A stretch of DNA of 63,551 nucleotides from Sphingomonadaceae bacterium. Lineage in GTDB: Bacteria > Pseudomonadota > Alphaproteobacteria > Sphingomonadales > Sphingomonadaceae. The notes under the pieces are model-generated. The model ran no database searches and was not told where the DNA came from. It was given only the letters and a program-made list of their open reading frames with translations. The stretch covers positions 1 to 63,551 of the forward strand of contig JAKFUU010000035.1 in NCBI GenBank assembly GCA_021732525.1, given 5' to 3'. Position 1 is the first letter of the stretch. Every line of letters begins with the position of its first letter. The position numbers and the translations under genes were made by a program. Below, one piece after another: positions 32,373-42,219 of the stretch.

Positions 32373-35300
32373 CTTTTCCGCTTGCTCACATGGAGATGAT
32401 TGCGGTTGGGTTCGTCCGGGAAGACCTCGAACTGCACCCCATAGCCCTTTCCTAAGGTGTCAGAGACGCCTTCGGCCCATTGCCTTCCCTGTTCAACGCT
32501 GATGTTCTTGCCCCGAAAATCCAGTCCGCGATCGTCGTAGTGTGCTGAACCGGGCTTATGGGTGCTGTCGTTACCCGAGGTGATAATAGGCTTTGGAAGA
32601 CCGAGCCGCTGCGCTTCTGACGCGACCGCTGCCATTGCCGGGATCATATCGCCTTCTATACTCCTGATGTTGGCGCCTTGCTTCAGTCCAATGCCGAGTT
32701 CGCGCGCATAGCGTCGGCCATCGACATTACCCTCGGGCGCATCTGGCAGAGACGCTGCCGATCCGGACCCGTCCACTGCAGTTGACCCAATGCCTGCTCT
32801 GGAGGGAGTGCCGAGGTCGACGTTGGAGCCCAACGCACCGATCGTCCCAATCCCTGCGACGTCGCCAAGTTCTGACAGCTTCCGTTCGCGCAAGTCGGAC
32901 ATGAGGTCGGCCATGACGGCAGTGACACCCTGGTCGCGACGCTGCATCTCCGTCAGGCTAAGGTTTGGATTGGCGAGGTCTGGAAGGTGTAGTTCGGGCT
33001 GTTGGCGCCGCAAGTCCTCATAACGCTCCTGCACCAAATTGGAGAGGTCGGACGACATCTGAAAGCCGTTGCTCTGTGCATAGCTTGCTTCGGCAACCAA
33101 CCGGTTCCCGATCTCGCGATAGCGCGACGCTGCGGCGCGTCGTTCGTCGGCCTCGCTTGTCCGGCTCTCGGTGCCCGTGGCCGCGCTCTCGCTGCGGCTA
33201 GTGTCGCTATAGCTGGTTTCGCGCGCGAATGTGCCGGACGATGAGGTAGAAGAATCAGTCGCGCCAAGCGAGAAACGGCCGCTATTGTCTTCCGACTTGT
33301 CGGTCGCGCGGGTGGTAAAGGTTTCCAGGCCCCTTTGCTGGACCCGACTAGATATGTCGGAATTGTCACGACCCGCGTAGACAGAGCCTGAGGCTTCGAC
33401 ACCAATGCCGGTCCCTACGACGTCGCCTAGAGGCGTTCCAGTCTTTGCGGTCGCGGTCAGGTTACCTCTCACACCCCTCGAATCGGTGGCTATAAAGGAG
33501 TTGCTGACACTGTTCCCTTGGGAAATCCGAAGCCCGTCATTGGTTGAGGTCCGCTCCGAAACACCGACCGAACCTTCGGTTCCGCGATACTCCCTTTGAT
33601 CTTTGCTGAAACTTGATTGCTTGCCGCTTTCGCTTCGGTTGCCGGTCACGCTCGAATTTGTCGTGACAGCCGAGCTGAACGCGGATTTGGAGGTTGACCA
33701 GGTGGTCGAAGTGCCATTCTCGATGCGGTCGGCCTCGTTGAGATAGTTCTGGCCCTGCATCCGCAGGTCGCTGGCATAGCCAGCCGTCATCATTGGCTTG
33801 AACGGAAGCTGCGATATGCCACCTGAGGAGTCGATGACGGTGCGGCCATTGCCATATTCGGAATAGGTCACGCCATCATTGCCCCTGAACGAGCTGCGCA
33901 TGGCACCCGCAAAATAATTGCCCGCTTCGGTCCATTGATTGGCCTGCCGGTTGTTGCCGTTGAAGTTCGAAAAGCTGACATCGCCATAGGCATAATTGCC
34001 TGTTGTGCGTTCGAGCGCTGCAGCCTCGCCGCCGCTTTGCACTGACTGGAGAAACCCTGCCGCGCTGTTAGACGCCGCCATCGCGCCGCGCGCTAGCATG
34101 GCCGCAAGCGCCGGCACCGACATGATCAGAAAACCAGCGAGTGTTGCCGTGTCCTGATTGACGGCCTGGATACCGCCCCATCCTGCCAGCGAAATGCCGC
34201 CAGGGGCAGCGGCCGCCATTTCGTTTGCGATCCTGTCCATGATGAACATGTGGAGCAACACATAGAGCGGGCCCCAGGCCGCCAGATAGAAGAAGCCTGC
34301 AAGATATCCCTTGAGTGCCGGAATGCCGGTGCGCGGGAAGAGAAACAGCGGAAAGATGACCGGGAACATCGCATAAAAGACGAGCGTGAGGACGATGTTC
34401 AGCACCGGAACCCATACCATCGCTTGCTGCGCCACCGAGGTCATGGAATTGCGGGCCTGGGTATCCGCACGCTCCAGCGCAAAGCCGTCCGCCTCATCAT
34501 TTCCGAAATCGAGCTGGGCGGACGCAAAGGCATCGACCAGCGACTTTTGCCGCAACACCTCGGGCGCCGTCTTGGCCGAACCATGCAGCAACTGGCTCAC
34601 CACGGGGACATCATTAGCCAGCCGCGTGTTGGCGGCGGCCTCGGTCAGTTTGGGATAGAAGGTTCGCGCAAATTTGGGGACATTGGCGGCCAGATAGGTG
34701 TTCCAGCTTTGCGTGAGGGCGGTATAGGCGTCGCGGCAGGTCAGATATTCAATGTCGACCGTCCCGCCTGTTTCGCGCATATATTTTTGGGCGCGGTTGA
34801 CGGCGGGGTTGTTGCCGATCTCGACCCACATGTCGGTGGACTCGCTGAGGGTCCGCATGCTCGTATTGCCGTAGAGAATGTCGTAGAACACGCATTGCTT
34901 GAAATGGGCATCGAGATTGGCCCTGAACACCGGGTCCTTGATCTCGAAACTGCGGACCTTGTCCCAGAGCCGCGCACCATAGACCATGCCGCCATTGGAA
35001 TATTGCAGCGAATTGGGCATCACAAACACGGTCTCTGCCTGGCGCGTCAGATAGTCGCTGACTTGGCTCGTGAACGACGCCATCACACCAAGCCCCAACG
35101 GGACATCGGAAACCGTTGCTGGGGCAAGACCTGGATTGATACGGTCGGTGACCTTGATGTCGACGGTCGGCACCATCAGGCAGCTGTAAATCAGCGTTGC
35201 CTGAAGGAACCAACGAAACCAGGCGCGCCAGTCGAGATTGAAAGCGGTAACGGTAAGCGCAAAGATCAGCCCCATCACCATGACAACGCGGATCAGCGAC

Positions 35301-35389
35301 TTGAACCCACCCGAGCCAGTCCATGCTGAAACGGCGTTGAACGTATTGACGAGATACTCGCCGCCGCCGACCGTGAACACCTCAAGCAT
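32369..35389 (-). CDS. traG: F-type mating-pair stabilisation protein TraG with C-terminal peptidase-like domain
   Basis: 1006 aa. The N-terminal 450 residues carry several membrane helices (VVMVMGLIFALTVTAF, VLNIVLTLVFYAMFPVIFPLFLF and others) as in TraG, which acts in pilus assembly and mating-pair stabilisation. A long Ser/Thr/Gly-rich region spans about 500-830. The last 75 residues hold THKPGSAHYDDRGLDFR and NHLHV, a Zn-ligand pattern like M15/DD-peptidases. It is the last gene of the operon. Confidence 0.93.
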   Translation of the reverse strand: MLEVFTVGGGEYLVNTFNAVSAWTGSGGFKSLIRVVMVMGLIFALTVTAFNLDWRAWFRWFLQATLIYSCLMVPTVDIKVTDRINPGLAPATVSDVPLGLGVMASFTSQVSDYLTRQAETVFVMPNSLQYSNGGMVYGARLWDKVRSFEIKDPVFRANLDAHFKQCVFYDILYGNTSMRTLSESTDMWVEIGNNPAVNRAQKYMRETGGTVDIEYLTCRDAYTALTQSWNTYLAANVPKFARTFYPKLTEAAANTRLANDVPVVSQLLHGSAKTAPEVLRQKSLVDAFASAQLDFGNDEADGFALERADTQARNSMTSVAQQAMVWVPVLNIVLTLVFYAMFPVIFPLFLFPRTGIPALKGYLAGFFYLAAWGPLYVLLHMFIMDRIANEMAAAAPGGISLAGWGGIQAVNQDTATLAGFLIMSVPALAAMLARGAMAASNSAAGFLQSVQSGGEAAALERTTGNYAYGDVSFSNFNGNNRQANQWTEAGNYFAGAMRSSFRGNDGVTYSEYGNGRTVIDSSGGISQLPFKPMMTAGYASDLRMQGQNYLNEADRIENGTSTTWSTSKSAFSSAVTTNSSVTGNRSESGKQSSFSKDQREYRGTEGSVGVSERTSTNDGLRISQGNSVSNSFIATDSRGVRGNLTATAKTGTPLGDVVGTGIGVEASGSVYAGRDNSDISSRVQQRGLETFTTRATDKSEDNSGRFSLGATDSSTSSSGTFARETSYSDTSRSESAATGTESRTSEADERRAAASRYREIGNRLVAEASYAQSNGFQMSSDLSNLVQERYEDLRRQQPELHLPDLANPNLSLTEMQRRDQGVTAVMADLMSDLRERKLSELGDVAGIGTIGALGSNVDLGTPSRAGIGSTAVDGSGSAASLPDAPEGNVDGRRYARELGIGLKQGANIRSIEGDMIPAMAAVASEAQRLGLPKPIITSGNDSTHKPGSAHYDDRGLDFRGKNISVEQGRQWAEGVSDTLGKGYGVQFEVFPDEPNRNHLHVSKRKS

Positions 35390-35398
35390 GTCGGTGCC

Positions 35399-36877
35399 TC
35401 ACTGCATCTGCGAACTGAGCGACTTCGAAAAACGCAGCGAAGCGGTCATTTGCGGCGTCATCTGCGTGCGGAGCGTCTTTTCCAGCATTTGGGTGCGCTG
35501 GATCAGCTGAAAGGTCTGGTCGAACCGGTCAGCGGTCTTGGCCGATATTCCCTGCAGGTTGCGTTGGGCAGCCTGCAGCTGCTCGCGCCAGTCGCTCAAG
35601 GATTCCTGGTCTGCTCCCTGAAAATCGGACTTGGCATTCAAGGTGATTTCGATGAACCGGCTCGCCATGGTGCCGACCAAGTCGACCGCGACGATCTCGG
35701 ACAGGTCGTTGATCTGCTGGTTGGAGAGGCCAAATTCGGCGGCCGCGCTTACCGTGATCATCTTGTAGACGGGAATGCTCGCCATCCCGAGCAACTGCAG
35801 TTCCTGCGCTGTGAGGGCCAGATTTGGATTGCGCGCCTTATTGGCCATGCTGGTAATGAGTGCGCGAACCCGGGGTTTGATTGCTGCGCCGTTTGAAATG
35901 ACCAGATCAACCTGGGTCGGATTGAGGCAGGTGGAACGACCCGACAGATCGGTGCCCCCATCGCATTTCCATCGCCTATAGCTGACCGCACTCGTCCCAT
36001 CGAGCATGGCGCTGATCAGCGAGGCGTCTGCTGGGCCGATATAGCGGACCTGCGGCCTCGCACCGTCGGTTTCGGCGGGCACATAGATAACCGTGCCGAC
36101 CATGGTCATCAGAAACTCTTTGAACTCGTCGTCGAACGCGCCATATTTTCCCTGAAGCGCTTTCCAGGTGTAATTGGCTTTCATCGATGGCTGGTCTTCC
36201 ATCGCAGGGTCATTGTTGGCCGACTTTATGGACTCGCGTTGCCCGCCATTGTTGCAATTCTGGCGGGCTTTAGCCCAATCGCTTGCCGCCCCTTGGCTGT
36301 TGGCGATCATTTCGCAGACGATGCTGCTCGCAGCCTCGCCTTTCCAGATGCCATTCACGAGCGTTTGGGCAGACTCGCAGCTCGAAATGTTCATCTGGTT
36401 CATTTGCTGAACCTTCTGCGCCAACTCATCCATGACCTTGCCGATCTCGGGGGAGATTGTGTCGATCGCCAGCTTGAAGGCAAAGCCGAGTGCGTTGTTG
36501 GCGGTGGCCTTGAGCATCGCCACCAATTCGGCCGTGTTGATGAAGGAGAAACTCCCCGCAAACAGATCGATTCCACCGCATCCTGCGCGGGCGTGCGGCA
36601 ATTGCAGATTGAAGGGTTGAACATTCTTTTGCGGAAAGCGGGACCAGACATTGCCGAGCGAATAATAGCCCGCGGCCTGCCCCTGATAGGCGATCGGTCC
36701 GGTGGCATTCGCTTGCACACCCATATCGCTCATGAAGGATTGCATCTCGCCATCGACACTGGCGAATGCCGGCGTTGGGGATGCGAACACCACCGACAAG
36801 GCAACCAAGCTCGCACCCATGTGCTTGGCGTAGTTTGCAATTCTGAGCCGGCGACGGCTCTTGCAGGTGTCAGACAT
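35399..36877 (-). CDS. traH: F-type pilus assembly protein TraH
   Basis: 492 aa with a signal peptide ending SPTPAFA. The mature chain has the TraH pattern: GGIDLFAGSFSFINTAELV, then Gln-rich helices and paired Cys (SSCESAQTLVNGIW). It acts in the outer-membrane/periplasmic pilus assembly complex with TraF, TraW and TraU. ATG 36877 overlaps the traF stop by one base. Confidence 0.94.
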   Translation of the reverse strand: MSDTCKSRRRLRIANYAKHMGASLVALSVVFASPTPAFASVDGEMQSFMSDMGVQANATGPIAYQGQAAGYYSLGNVWSRFPQKNVQPFNLQLPHARAGCGGIDLFAGSFSFINTAELVAMLKATANNALGFAFKLAIDTISPEIGKVMDELAQKVQQMNQMNISSCESAQTLVNGIWKGEAASSIVCEMIANSQGAASDWAKARQNCNNGGQRESIKSANNDPAMEDQPSMKANYTWKALQGKYGAFDDEFKEFLMTMVGTVIYVPAETDGARPQVRYIGPADASLISAMLDGTSAVSYRRWKCDGGTDLSGRSTCLNPTQVDLVISNGAAIKPRVRALITSMANKARNPNLALTAQELQLLGMASIPVYKMITVSAAAEFGLSNQQINDLSEIVAVDLVGTMASRFIEITLNAKSDFQGADQESLSDWREQLQAAQRNLQGISAKTADRFDQTFQLIQRTQMLEKTLRTQMTPQMTASLRFSKSLSSQMQ

Positions 36878-37686
36878 CAATAATCTCCTCCGGCCTCGAC
36901 TTGCGTCAATTGGAACACGCGATCGATGATTTCGTCCTGCGACAGGATGCCGTAGCCGATGGGCATGGGTTGCTTGGTCACACTGTCGAACAGAACGAGA
37001 GCGGGCACCTGGCGCTGATCGCCAAGTCCGAGCCGCTCATATTGGCCAGAGTCGACCATATAGTTGGGAAAGACCGCAGACGGGCCGCCGTCCATCGACA
37101 CGGCGAGGACCGACATTCCATATTTGTCGCTGACCGCCTTCAGAATGGGCGAAAAAATGTCGCACGCGCCGCACGACGATGAATAGAAATAGAAGACGCC
37201 GTAGCGCTGCGACAATTGCGACAGGATGATGTCCCGATCGACCTTGCGTTGATCGAGCCACGCCCTTTTGCCGAGCGTCGAAACGGGGCGCTGGAGCGTA
37301 TAGTCGAGACCAGGATCTTGCCACAAAGCGCGTTGCCATACGTCCGCGAAGAGGGATGACCGATCCAATTGCTCGCGCTGGAAACGGACATAGGCGGTGA
37401 CATTTTCCGGCGACGGATCGAGAATGGCTGCCGCCTTCATCTCTTCGAGCTGGCCAGTGATCGCCGCGAGCCGTGCTTTGGCAGAGACCATAAGAGGCGA
37501 CTGTACGGGCTTCGATTGTGGCCTTGGCTTTTCGCAGTAGAACCATGTTCCGAGCTTGCGCTCGGCGCAGTAGAGCGCATCTTCCTGATGCTGGACCTCG
37601 ACGCCATCTTCGACGCTCGCAGCGATCGGGCTCGAGACCAGCATGGCAGCAACCACGGCCATAGCGCACAGTTCACCGAACTTCAT
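36877..37686 (-). CDS. traF: F-type periplasmic thioredoxin-like protein TraF
   Basis: 269 aa with signal peptide (AVVAAMLVSSPIAAS) and a C-terminal thioredoxin fold containing FYFYSSSCGACDIFSPIL near residue 170. The SCGAC keeps the CxxC pair that F-plasmid TraF itself lacks, so this version may be redox-active. ATG 37686 lies inside the end of the preceding small gene. Confidence 0.93.
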   Translation of the reverse strand: MKFGELCAMAVVAAMLVSSPIAASVEDGVEVQHQEDALYCAERKLGTWFYCEKPRPQSKPVQSPLMVSAKARLAAITGQLEEMKAAAILDPSPENVTAYVRFQREQLDRSSLFADVWQRALWQDPGLDYTLQRPVSTLGKRAWLDQRKVDRDIILSQLSQRYGVFYFYSSSCGACDIFSPILKAVSDKYGMSVLAVSMDGGPSAVFPNYMVDSGQYERLGLGDQRQVPALVLFDSVTKQPMPIGYGILSQDEIIDRVFQLTQVEAGGDY

Positions 37687-38053
37687 GATCAAAGCTCCTT
37701 TCAAAATCCTTCATGATGGACATGAACACGCCGACATCGAGGAATCGCTGTCCCCGGTCGAGCAGCCGGATTACCGCGGCGTACACGCCCTTGACCGCCT
37801 CGCTGCCGGAATCGGCTATGGCGTAGACGCCCGCATCGGCGCGAACCCAGCCGCGCGCAGTGACCGAGGCCAATGTCGGCCGAATTTCGGCAACCCGGAG
37901 TTTGCAATCGAGCCATCCGGACACTTCGCGGGCGATCACGGTCGAGGAAGAAGGGCCACAGCGACACAGGACCATGCCCACAAGAAACTCGATCACCGAC
38001 ATATCGGGGACCAGACCGTGACGACCCAAAGGGATGATGTGCCTGTCTGCCAC
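37673..38053 (-). CDS. Small winged-helix-like protein inside the tra operon
   Basis: 126 aa from GTG 38053; TTG 38059 and ATG 38002 are alternatives. VIEFLVGMVLCRCGPSSSTVIAREVSGWL, followed by LASVTARGWVRADAGVYAIADSGSEAVKGVY, resembles a PadR-like winged helix. There is no signal peptide, unlike the exported products on either side. It overlaps traF by 14 bp and begins at the traN stop. It may be a regulator embedded in the operon. Confidence 0.62.
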   Translation of the reverse strand: MADRHIIPLGRHGLVPDMSVIEFLVGMVLCRCGPSSSTVIAREVSGWLDCKLRVAEIRPTLASVTARGWVRADAGVYAIADSGSEAVKGVYAAVIRLLDRGQRFLDVGVFMSIMKDFERSFDHEVR

Positions 38054-38055
38054 GC

Positions 38056-40173
38056 TCAATTCCTGCCCCCATGATTGGCGTAATAGGCTTCGATCTTTGC
38101 CTGGATGTCTGAAAGGGCTGCGGCTTCGTCCGGGAGCCGCGCTGCATCCTGAAACTCGGCATAGACTTCGCTGAAGTCCATGACCGACAGATCGAGTTGC
38201 TGGAATTCATAGATCGTGAAACCCTGGCAGCTTTCGGTCTTGGGGGCGCCCCAAGGCTTGCCGATTTGCGGTCGTCCCTGTTCCTGCAAAATCCGGCTGA
38301 TCTTGGATTGGAAGCAGCAATAGGCATCCTTGCGGGTTACACAGATGCCGAGCACCCGGTCGGAACAATAGGTGCCAACTTTGTGGCAGAGCCCCTTGTC
38401 GTCCTTCTCATCAAGCTGGCGTTCGGCGGCGTTACACAGAAACGGCGTGAGCAGGGGAACCCCTTTGCCCGAGCAGCAATTGCTCAAACCAAATACCTTT
38501 TTGTGGCAGGTTTCGCGCGTGCCACGAAACAGGGTGAGCGTGTTTTCATCAAACTCGGCATTGGCCTGGCCCAGTGCATTCAAAGCAACGACCGCGTCCT
38601 TGAATTCGGTCGACGCTTCACGTTCAATCGGTTCGCAATCGCCGTTGATGCAATAGACATCGTCGCCACAGATATATTGCGCCGGCTCCGGCGTTGTTCC
38701 GGGAATTGGGCAGCGATAGACCCGTTCGGAGACTTGGCACGCGCCGTCTGCAGGATCGTCGAGGCAGATCTCGCGATCGAGCACGCAGGATGGTTTGGAT
38801 GCAAGCGCTGTACAGTCATTGCCGCCACCAACGATCGACTGGCATTGATAGGTTTTGGAATATTCCCAGCAGCTGCGTGTGATTGCGACGCCGTTTATGA
38901 TCCGCGTTTCGTTGACGCCTGCTGTGCACTGCTCGCTTGCGTAGGTGCAGTGCGCGGGATCAATATTGCATGGCGGCTCGGTCCAGCTTTCGGTGAACCA
39001 CTTCGAACTTCTGCGTTCCGCGACCGCGCCTGCAATCGCCGAAGAGCATTGGTAAATCTCTTCAGGCGCGGCAAATTCGGCGCATATCAGATACCCGCCG
39101 CTGAAGGGGTCGCCAACGAAATCAACCGTTTTGCAGAGCGTGCGCTCGGAGACGCCCGCAGCTGAAGGTGAAGATCTGGTACAGGTTGGGCTTGCCGCCA
39201 TTGGCGCGCAGGACTGGAGTCCGGTTTCATAGCCGTTGATGAAACCAAAGACCGGATCGACGTTGAATGCGCCCGTCAATCCTTCATTGTTGCAACGATA
39301 GACAGAGTCGCTGACCTCAAACGCCCCGGGTGGCGGGGGTAGGATCGTCGTGCCATAAAGGTAGACATTGGGATCGCTGATCGGCGTCGCACAATCATAG
39401 TAGTCGATGGTGATGCCAAAATCCGGAATAGGAAAACTCTGCGTGCGGCGGCACTGCAAGTTGCCTGCGAGCGAGCCACAATTGTCAAATCCGCCACCAT
39501 AGGCGCACAGATATTGATAGGCGGTCCCGTTCCACTCCTCGACACTCAGGCTGCGCCGGCAAGACTGCGGTTGATCGATCACCGCCGAGCCGATGTTGCA
39601 CGTCCATTCGGCATAATTTGTGCCGCCGCCGCCGGGCGGCAAAGGCACACAGCTGCCCGTCCCCGACCCCAAATTTTCTCCCTCGAGATAGTCCTGTGGT
39701 GCATCCTCAATCGCAACAGCGCGCGCAATGTCGGTAGGAGCGATCGCTACGACAGGGCGGTTGGGGTCGTTGGAGGTTTGGTAAGCCTCATTCGACAGGC
39801 TGGCGACGACGCCATCTCCCGACAAGGCGTCGGCATCATCATAATAGCGAGCTTGGGCCGGAACACCGTCCTGATAAAAGGGAATCTGCCCTGCCGCCCC
39901 GGGCTTGAGTGGAATGTCTTTGTAGCTTTCGCGCAATTGTGAACCGATCGCCTTTGCCTCTGCTTTGGCTTCGGCATTTGTCATCGGAAGCGCCGTCGCT
40001 GGCGGAGGCGGATTGCCAGGTAGGGGCAAGCCGGGATCGATATCTGGCTCCATGACAATGGGCTCCACCGGGTCGACCGGCGGCGGAACATAGATCGGAC
40101 TTTGCGACCAGAGGGGCTGGCCAGGAAGCAGGGCAAGCAGGATTGCCGTCCAGACGAGCGCACCGATCCTCAT
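38056..40173 (-). CDS. traN: F-type mating-pair stabilisation protein TraN
   Basis: 705-aa outer-membrane protein with signal peptide, a Pro-rich stretch at residues 27-60, and dozens of Cys arranged in repeating CxxxxR/CxxC units typical of TraN, the adhesin that recognises the recipient's outer membrane. The C-terminal half is the conserved Cys-rich base (CHKKVFGLSNCCSGKG). ATG 40173 overlaps the trbC stop. Confidence 0.93.
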   Translation of the reverse strand: MRIGALVWTAILLALLPGQPLWSQSPIYVPPPVDPVEPIVMEPDIDPGLPLPGNPPPPATALPMTNAEAKAEAKAIGSQLRESYKDIPLKPGAAGQIPFYQDGVPAQARYYDDADALSGDGVVASLSNEAYQTSNDPNRPVVAIAPTDIARAVAIEDAPQDYLEGENLGSGTGSCVPLPPGGGGTNYAEWTCNIGSAVIDQPQSCRRSLSVEEWNGTAYQYLCAYGGGFDNCGSLAGNLQCRRTQSFPIPDFGITIDYYDCATPISDPNVYLYGTTILPPPPGAFEVSDSVYRCNNEGLTGAFNVDPVFGFINGYETGLQSCAPMAASPTCTRSSPSAAGVSERTLCKTVDFVGDPFSGGYLICAEFAAPEEIYQCSSAIAGAVAERRSSKWFTESWTEPPCNIDPAHCTYASEQCTAGVNETRIINGVAITRSCWEYSKTYQCQSIVGGGNDCTALASKPSCVLDREICLDDPADGACQVSERVYRCPIPGTTPEPAQYICGDDVYCINGDCEPIEREASTEFKDAVVALNALGQANAEFDENTLTLFRGTRETCHKKVFGLSNCCSGKGVPLLTPFLCNAAERQLDEKDDKGLCHKVGTYCSDRVLGICVTRKDAYCCFQSKISRILQEQGRPQIGKPWGAPKTESCQGFTIYEFQQLDLSVMDFSEVYAEFQDAARLPDEAAALSDIQAKIEAYYANHGGRN

Positions 40174-40916
40174 CAATTTTGCTTTCGGTATCGGGCAAGC
40201 GCGACCCCGGCAACAGAAGCACCAGGCCCGCGGCCATCGACAAAGGACTCGAGAGCATATTCAAGCGTGACATTGCCAATCATGCGGTCATGCGCCGGCA
40301 CGGCCGATGTGCAGTTCAATCCTGAGCACAGCTCAAAATCGGTCGACACAGCAACAAAAGTAGGGGCTGCCGATACTTTGAAGGCACGAAACAGCCGCGG
40401 ATCGATGGCAATTTGCGCCTGTTGCTCTGGTCCGCTCAGGACGGACTGCATTCCTTTCACAAAGGCTTTGGCGTCATTGCCAGGAAAGCCGCGAAAAACG
40501 ACTACGCCCCCTGCCCGCGTTGTATCAACGATCAAACGCGAGAGCGCTTCACGAGGCATCGACAGGCTTGCAAAGACAATAAAGAGTGGTCCGCTGCCGT
40601 CAGGGGCGTCGGCATTGGCTGCGGCACCTGCAACAAGGGCATCAAAATCGACGTCGCCGGTTGGGCCTTTGGGCAAATCCTCGGGCCGAAGATTGGCGAG
40701 TGCCGCCATGCCGTTCGATTGTATCTCCTGCGCTTCTTCCTCAAAAGCCTTGCCGCGATCGAGAACGCCCGCGACAAAGTCCTCAGCCTCCTTCATCTCG
40801 GCTTGGGTCTTTGCCTTGATGGCGGTCACATCGATGCCTTCGACATTCTGGGCGACGGCGGCAGACACCAGTGCGATGCCGAGAAGGGCAGCGGCGGATC
40901 CAATTGCTGACTTCAT
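40173..40916 (-). CDS. trbC: F-type pilin assembly protein TrbC
   Basis: 247 aa with signal peptide (AALLGIALVSAAVA). The TrbC_Ftype domain includes LFIVFASLSMPREALSRLI and GGVVVFRGFPGNDAKAF, a thioredoxin-like arrangement without CxxC, ending in SAAPTFVAV. It works with TraW in pilus assembly. ATG 40916 is chosen; the upstream extension lies in traU. Confidence 0.92.
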   Translation of the reverse strand: MKSAIGSAAALLGIALVSAAVAQNVEGIDVTAIKAKTQAEMKEAEDFVAGVLDRGKAFEEEAQEIQSNGMAALANLRPEDLPKGPTGDVDFDALVAGAAANADAPDGSGPLFIVFASLSMPREALSRLIVDTTRAGGVVVFRGFPGNDAKAFVKGMQSVLSGPEQQAQIAIDPRLFRAFKVSAAPTFVAVSTDFELCSGLNCTSAVPAHDRMIGNVTLEYALESFVDGRGPGASVAGVALARYRKQN

Positions 40917-40930
40917 CGGTCCATCCCCCC

Positions 40931-41950
40931 TCACAGCATGCAGCAATTGCGTTTGCGCCAGACCAGATAGCCAAAATCCTCGCCCTTCACTGGATAGGCT
41001 TTGCCTGTCTGCGGGATGATGGTGGTGGCGCCGATCGGTGCACAGGCGTATCTGCCGCTTGTGGTTGCGACCGGATTGGTCATCTGCAAACGATATTGCT
41101 GCTTGCGCATCACCGGCATCAGATATTTGCTGCAAAGCGCCTTCGAGCCCATCGTGCCCCAGGCCAAGGCCTGCCGATGCACCTTGTAGAGCATGCGTTC
41201 AGCAACCAGCCGCGAAGCTTGCACCTGGGCTACATGGGCCGCGACATGGCCATTGAGCGGATACATGCCGCCATTGCATCCCGCGCACCAGAAGAGCTGG
41301 TCGATCGGAAGTTTGCGCGTAGACTGGACACAATCAGCGGCACAGGCTGCGGTCGCAATCGGATTGGCAAAGAGCGCAACTTCAGGGTTGATGATCGAGG
41401 TGAGCGACGAGTCCTGCCACAGCGGGTCGAGTTCGGTGACATAGGCGACATCGAAACTGCTCTGCTCGAAGCAGAGAAAGTCGACCAAAATTTCCATCCA
41501 GTAAAGCAATGGATAGATGTAATAATGCGATTGCCACTGCGACGAGTTTTGCGTCTTGCCGCCGATTTGTGAGCGCCCCTGGACATGGCCATGGCCAATG
41601 TCGAATCCCGGATCGAGCTTGATCCCGCCAAGATTGGGAAAACACCAGGGCTTGTTGGTGACATCGACAAGCCGCACCGGTTCCCAAAACCCGACCGAAA
41701 TACCGATGCGCGGGACCGGGCTGCCACAGGCGCAGATGGGATTGGCGGGGTTTTTGGGATCGGGTCGGTCGCCCTTCCAGATGTCAAGGCCGCCGATCGA
41801 CAGCGGGAAAAGGCAGGACCAGCAGATATCGGTGATCGGGTTCACAAACTTGCCGTGACAGGTCACATTCTGCGCCTGTGCGGGCGCCGCAACAAACGCT
41901 GATATGCACGCCAGTGCTGCCCAAACAGGCTTGAAAAGACGCCCGATCAT
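40931..41950 (-). CDS. traU: F-type conjugation protein TraU
   Basis: 339 aa with signal peptide ending VAAPAQA. The Cys-rich mature chain has the conserved start CHGKFVNPITDICWSCLFPLSIGG and ends in RKRNCCML. TraU is a periplasmic protein needed mainly for DNA transfer rather than pilus formation. It overlaps the 90-aa gene upstream by 4 bp. Confidence 0.95.
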   Translation of the reverse strand: MIGRLFKPVWAALACISAFVAAPAQAQNVTCHGKFVNPITDICWSCLFPLSIGGLDIWKGDRPDPKNPANPICACGSPVPRIGISVGFWEPVRLVDVTNKPWCFPNLGGIKLDPGFDIGHGHVQGRSQIGGKTQNSSQWQSHYYIYPLLYWMEILVDFLCFEQSSFDVAYVTELDPLWQDSSLTSIINPEVALFANPIATAACAADCVQSTRKLPIDQLFWCAGCNGGMYPLNGHVAAHVAQVQASRLVAERMLYKVHRQALAWGTMGSKALCSKYLMPVMRKQQYRLQMTNPVATTSGRYACAPIGATTIIPQTGKAYPVKGEDFGYLVWRKRNCCML

Positions 41951-42219
41951 GCCTCAGGCTCTTTTGCATTCCATGCCGCATCAGCACGGTTTTTGGCGGT
42001 GAAGTAGACCCAGCCGATCCACAATGTGGCGATCGCAAGCACGATAACCGCGACCGAAGCCCAAAGGCCAAATATCCCTGCCCAGAAGCGGATCAGGCCG
42101 ACGCCCACGCACAGGCAGGCGCACAGCGTGACCCAAGCCCAGCGAAGCCTGCGCAATGCAGGTGTTTCGGGGGCAGCCATGGGCGTGGCCATAAATTCGA
42201 GGAGCACATGCCGTCTCAT
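41947..42219 (-). CDS. Small two-span membrane protein in the tra operon, 90 aa
   Basis: Two hydrophobic segments (WVTLCACLCVGVGLIRFWAGIF and LWASVAVIVLAIATLWIGWVYF) with a short basic N-terminus. It is overlapped by 4 bp on both sides by traW and traU, so it is certainly translated with them. I recognise no family; F has no equivalent at this place. Confidence 0.75.
   Translation of the reverse strand: MRRHVLLEFMATPMAAPETPALRRLRWAWVTLCACLCVGVGLIRFWAGIFGLWASVAVIVLAIATLWIGWVYFTAKNRADAAWNAKEPEA

Noticed and set aside
34250-35329. 359-codon + strand frame opposite traG
   Set aside because: Shadow of traG on the other strand; His/Arg-rich composition typical of antisense frames in GC-rich DNA.
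38197-39165. 322-codon + strand frame opposite traN
   Set aside because: traN on the - strand has the conserved Cys pattern and overlaps its neighbours; the opposite frame has neither.
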